From NCBI RefSeq assembly GCF_003182485.1, contig NZ_QGTX01000001.1, positions 62,001 to 126,000 of the forward strand: a DNA stretch of 64,000 nucleotides, written 5' to 3'. This stretch comes from Geodermatophilus normandii. GTDB lineage: Bacteria; Actinomycetota; Actinomycetes; Mycobacteriales; Geodermatophilaceae. The notes below the pieces were generated by a model. It worked only from the letters and a program-made list of their open reading frames with translations, ran no database searches and was not told where the DNA came from. The translations under genes and the position numbers were made by a program. Shown piece after piece: positions 61,457-64,000 of the stretch (its first letter is position 1; every line of letters starts with the position of its first letter).

Positions 61457-62347
61457 TCAGCCCAGCGCGGCCGTGAGGACGGCCACGAGCCGGCCCACGT
61501 CGTCCGGGCCGGGCGCGTGGTCGGGGTTGACCTCCGTGACGCACAGCCCGCGCAGGCCGGGGTCGGCGCACAGCCGGGTGAGGACGGCCGCGACGGTGCC
61601 GAGCGGCAGGCCGCGGCCGTGGTCGGGCACGTCGGCCAGCGGGAGGTCGAGGAACTCGACGACGTCGACGTCGAGGTGCACGAGGAACCCGTCGTCCCGG
61701 CCCGCGGCCCTCGCGGCCGCCGCCGCCGCGCCGTCGGGGTCGGCCGCGACCGCGCCGGCCGGGGTGACGGCGAGGCCGATCCGCCGCGCCGTGGTGGCGT
61801 CGGGCTCGACCGCACGGACGCCGACCGCCACCACGGCGTCCACGGCGAGGAGCGGCCGGACCGGGCCGACGGCGAGCAGGTCGGGATCGCACCCGTCGAG
61901 CGCGAGGACGTGGGCCAGCGCCATCGAGTCGGCGACGCCGGTGGGGTTGTCGGCCGGGGTGCGGAGGTCGACGCCGCCGTCGACGTAGACCAGCCCCGGC
62001 TCCCGCCCGGCGGCCCGCGCGCCCGCGACGAGGCCGACCGTGGTCGTGCACTCCCCTCCCACCACGACCGGCAGCCGGCCGGCCCGCAGCGAGGCCGCGA
62101 CCGCGTCGCGCACCGCGACGAGGCCCGCGGCGACGCGGCCGGCGTCCCGGACCCGCCCGGCCGGCGCCGGACCCGCGGTCCACCGGGCGGGCGGGAACAG
62201 CTCCCGGACGGCCACCTCCCGCGACCGGCCGAGCGCCTCCGGCAGCCCGGCCGTGGCGAGCGCGGCCCAGGCCCGCTCCTGGCCGGGCCAGTGCGCCGCC
62301 GCACTCGACGGGGCCGCCAGCAGGTCCACCGGGGGGAGCGGGGTCAC
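61457..62347 (-). CDS. arginase/agmatinase-fold protein with altered metal ligands
   Basis: 296 residues of the ureohydrolase fold, but the three manganese motifs are changed. GGDHS-like reads VVGGECTTTVG; DAHxD-like reads YVDGGVDL, losing the His; SxDxDxxD-like reads HLDVDVVEF, losing the final Asp. The fold frame around them is well kept. Activity as arginase is unlikely; it may have a different reaction or one metal. Single gene, divergent from the membrane-peptide gene at 62422. Confidence 0.85.
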   Translation of the reverse strand: MTPLPPVDLLAAPSSAAAHWPGQERAWAALATAGLPEALGRSREVAVRELFPPARWTAGPAPAGRVRDAGRVAAGLVAVRDAVAASLRAGRLPVVVGGECTTTVGLVAGARAAGREPGLVYVDGGVDLRTPADNPTGVADSMALAHVLALDGCDPDLLAVGPVRPLLAVDAVVAVGVRAVEPDATTARRIGLAVTPAGAVAADPDGAAAAAARAAGRDDGFLVHLDVDVVEFLDLPLADVPDHGRGLPLGTVAAVLTRLCADPGLRGLCVTEVNPDHAPGPDDVGRLVAVLTAALG

Positions 62348-62386
62348 GCCGGTGTCCTACCGGGGGGTGCCGACGGTCCGGTGCGG

Positions 62387-62415
62387 TTGACACGTGACAC
62401 CGCTCGGTGTCACAT
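62387..62415 (+). promoter_or_regulatory. promoter with operator-like palindrome
   Basis: Perfect -35 TTGACA (62387-62392), 17-base spacer, TCACAT in the -10 position (62410-62415). The spacer and -10 hold the palindrome GTGACACCG-CT-CGGTGTCAC (62394-62413). It is placed like an operator that blocks the promoter. Confidence 0.55.
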
Positions 62416-62421
62416 GGAGGC

Positions 62422-62631
62422 GTGTCCGGCGCGAGCACCCTGGCGACCGACGGGCTGAGCCTCGTCGCCACCGCCGGCTTCTCCGTGCCGGCGGCGCTCC
62501 TGGTGGCCGCCGTCGTGATGGCGGTGGTCCGCGACCGGCGGCTGGCCGCCCGCGACCGCGACGAGGCCGACGGTGCGCACGAGCGCACCGGCTCCCCCGC
62601 CGCCGGCCGCGACCGGCGACCGGCCGGCTAG
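62422..62631 (+). CDS. small membrane protein, unknown
   Basis: 69 residues: one helix (about 14-36, ATAGFSVPAALLVAAVVMAVV), then a charged tail DRRLAARDRDEADGAHERTG. GTG 62422 is six bases after the -10 box; GTG 62407 is possible. Not recognised. Confidence 0.55.
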   Translation: MSGASTLATDGLSLVATAGFSVPAALLVAAVVMAVVRDRRLAARDRDEADGAHERTGSPAAGRDRRPAG

Positions 62632-62715
62632 GTCGCCCCGCGCCGGGTCGCCGCTGGTCGCGGACGGCGGGTCGGTGCCAGGCTGTCCCCGCAGCGGTGG
62701 GCGTCGGGAGTCGCG

Positions 62716-63501
62716 ATGTCGGACGCACGGGCGTGGCAGGCAGCGCCGGACCTGGTGGACCTGCTCGACGGCGTGGTCGACCGGGACCGCCACCTGCGCG
62801 TGGTCGCGGGGGCCCTCACCGACCTGCTGTGCGCCGACTTCGTCGGCCGGGTCGCCCTCGACCTGCGCGACCGGTCGGCCGAGGTCCGGCGGCACCCGCA
62901 GGGCGGACGGTCCGGCGACGACGTGGCCCGGCACCTGCTCGCCCTCGCCGGCGACCACCCGGTCGTCCGCAGCCTCCGCGCCGACCGCTCCCGCGGCCTC
63001 CCGGCCCCGCGGCGGCTGAGCGACGTGGCGACGCGGGCGGAGCTGCTGCGCAACGCGGCCTACGTCGAGCTGCTCCGACCGGGCGGCGCCGAGCACCAGA
63101 TGACGATCCCGACCGCGCGCACGGGGGCCGGCGGCCGGGTCTGGACGGTCAACCGGTCGGGTGCCGAGTTCAGCGACCGGGACCTGGCGTCGGCGCGGGC
63201 GCTGCAGCCCGTCCTCGCCCTGCTGGACCGGACGGTGGGCGCCCACCTGGCGGCCGCGCCGGACGGCGTGGCCGCGCGCGAGGAGCTCGGGCTCACCGCC
63301 CGCGAGGTGCAGGTGCTGGGGCACGTCGGCAGCGGGCTGACCGCGGACGCCGTCGCGCGCCTGCTCCGGATCAGCGACCGCACGGTGCACAAGCACCTGG
63401 AGAACGCCTACCGCAAGCTGGACCGCCACGACCGGCTGCTCGCCGTCGACCGGGCACGCGAGCTGGGCGTCCTCCCGCAGCCGCGGCGCCGGGCACCGTG
63501 A
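62716..63501 (+). CDS. LuxR-family transcriptional regulator
   Basis: 261 residues. Residues 1-185 are an input domain that I cannot place (partly GAF-like); the LuxR HTH is at about 195-255: LGLTAREVQVLGHVGSGLTA, then VARLLRISDRTVHKHLENAY and RKLDRHDRLLAV. Signal unknown. It could act on the operator palindrome upstream of the small membrane gene, but that is only proximity. Confidence 0.9.
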   Translation: MSDARAWQAAPDLVDLLDGVVDRDRHLRVVAGALTDLLCADFVGRVALDLRDRSAEVRRHPQGGRSGDDVARHLLALAGDHPVVRSLRADRSRGLPAPRRLSDVATRAELLRNAAYVELLRPGGAEHQMTIPTARTGAGGRVWTVNRSGAEFSDRDLASARALQPVLALLDRTVGAHLAAAPDGVAAREELGLTAREVQVLGHVGSGLTADAVARLLRISDRTVHKHLENAYRKLDRHDRLLAVDRARELGVLPQPRRRAP

Positions 63502-63513
63502 CCGTCCGGCCGG

Positions 63514-64000
63514 CTACTCGTCGGCCGGCGCCGCGAGCCCGGCCGTGACCGCGGCCCCGACCGCCGCGGCCATCTCGGTGCGGAAGCTGGCCAGCAGCGC
63601 CTGCGCCGCGGCCGGCTGCAGCCGCTCGACCATCGCGCGCACCTCGTCGAGCTGCTCGGGCGGCGCGCCGGCCTCGACGAAGGCCTGCCAGCCGGTCTCC
63701 ACGAACATCCCGACGTAGGTGGCCGCGATCTCCCGCACCAGCTCGATCACCCGCGCCTGGGCGGCCACCAGCGCCGAGGGCGGGACGCCGAGCCGGACGA
63801 CCTGCAGGCCCGCGGTCAGCAGCGACGGGTCGGTCACCCGCAGCCGGCCGTCGTCGAGCCGTTCCAGGAGGCCGAGCTCGACCATCTCCTCCAGGGTGGC
63901 CGGCTCCACCGGGACCCCGGCGCGCGCGGTGAGCTCGTCGGCGGTGGTGTCCTCGGGCTCGGGCGGCAGCCACGGCGCGAGCAGCGCGCGGTGCAGCGCG
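63514..64000 (-). CDS. MerR-type regulator, C-terminal part
   Basis: The 5' end lies beyond the window. The visible 161 codons include LTARAGVPVEPATLEEMVELG and a dimerisation/effector part (VPPSALVAAQARVIELVREI, then VGMFVETGWQAFVE). This matches MerR-like proteins with adenylate-cyclase-regulator-type middle domains; the HTH itself would lie in or just past the edge. The stop is TAG at 63514-63516. Confidence 0.75.
   Translation of the reverse strand, partial: ALHRALLAPWLPPEPEDTTADELTARAGVPVEPATLEEMVELGLLERLDDGRLRVTDPSLLTAGLQVVRLGVPPSALVAAQARVIELVREIAATYVGMFVETGWQAFVEAGAPPEQLDEVRAMVERLQPAAAQALLASFRTEMAAAVGAAVTAGLAAPADE

Overview
The window is 64 kb of very high G+C DNA in which nearly every codon of the real genes ends in G or C. 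Gene content and order point to an actinobacterium, and the style of the genes (HPP-CBS protein, GlsB, holin-like/DUF3618 cassette, EAL protein) would suit the Geodermatophilaceae or a close relative; that family assignment is inference. The backbone matches mycobacterial synteny: pncB, clpS, DUF2017, mec, cysO, cysM, a metallo-beta-lactamase-fold hydrolase, rph and rdgB in one block, then ctaD next to serB. No phage, integrase, IS element or CRISPR array was seen. One tRNA-Leu(UAG) is present.

Layout. 1-9.5 kb: a truncated STAS-domain gene, an aldo/keto reductase, a histidine phosphatase, an EAL-domain protein, regulators and small conserved proteins, the tRNA, then a surface cluster (a Ser/Gly-rich membrane protein, a 53-residue LAYTG-tailed protein, a family 2 glycosyltransferase, an HPP-CBS protein). 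9.5-22.3 kb: the conserved block for nucleotide-pool cleaning (rdgB), RNA processing (rph), CysO-dependent cysteine synthesis (mec-cysO-cysM), protein turnover (clpS) and NAD salvage (pncB, pncA), ending with serB. An accessory segment (LigD-type polymerase domain, DUF4262, TetR, peroxiredoxin, YjbQ) splits the block. 22.4-31.1 kb: ctaD, glsB, an operon of phosphoesterase, MFS transporter and rRNA-methyltransferase-like genes, a DHA2 exporter, a CtaG-like oxidase assembly factor and a CDF metal exporter. 31.2-45.9 kb: an M23 peptidase, an alcohol dehydrogenase, an exporter, two aldo/keto reductases (one broken), an alditol-oxidase-like enzyme divergent from a PLP enzyme, an ABC-F protein and small accessory genes. 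45.8-53.7 kb: a DUF2127 membrane protein, an F420-type reductase, a YgiB/YgiC-like pair, an FNT channel, a HerA-like ATPase with a frameshift, a zinc metallopeptidase, an enoyl-CoA hydratase and an iron-regulated siderophore-interacting protein. 53.9-56.4 kb: a three-gene envelope-stress cassette behind a 48-bp near-perfect palindrome and a sigma-B-like promoter. 56.4-64 kb: a PAS histidine kinase, an HPt-like protein without its histidine, a response regulator, acyl-CoA dehydrogenase, methyltransferase, SDR, an arginase-fold protein without canonical metal ligands, and LuxR and MerR-type regulators.

Three themes stand out. First, many monocistronic or first genes have a [T/C]ANNNT box 6-8 bases before an ATG or GTG and no Shine-Dalgarno, which predicts widespread leaderless transcription and decides several starts. 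Second, four genes carry single-base lesions (three apparent one-base losses, two of them in C runs, and one TGG-to-TGA), so either the assembly has errors or these genes are decaying. Third, CysO is encoded with an extra cysteine after its Gly-Gly terminus, imitating the CysO-cysteine adduct that the neighbouring Mec protease is known to cleave.
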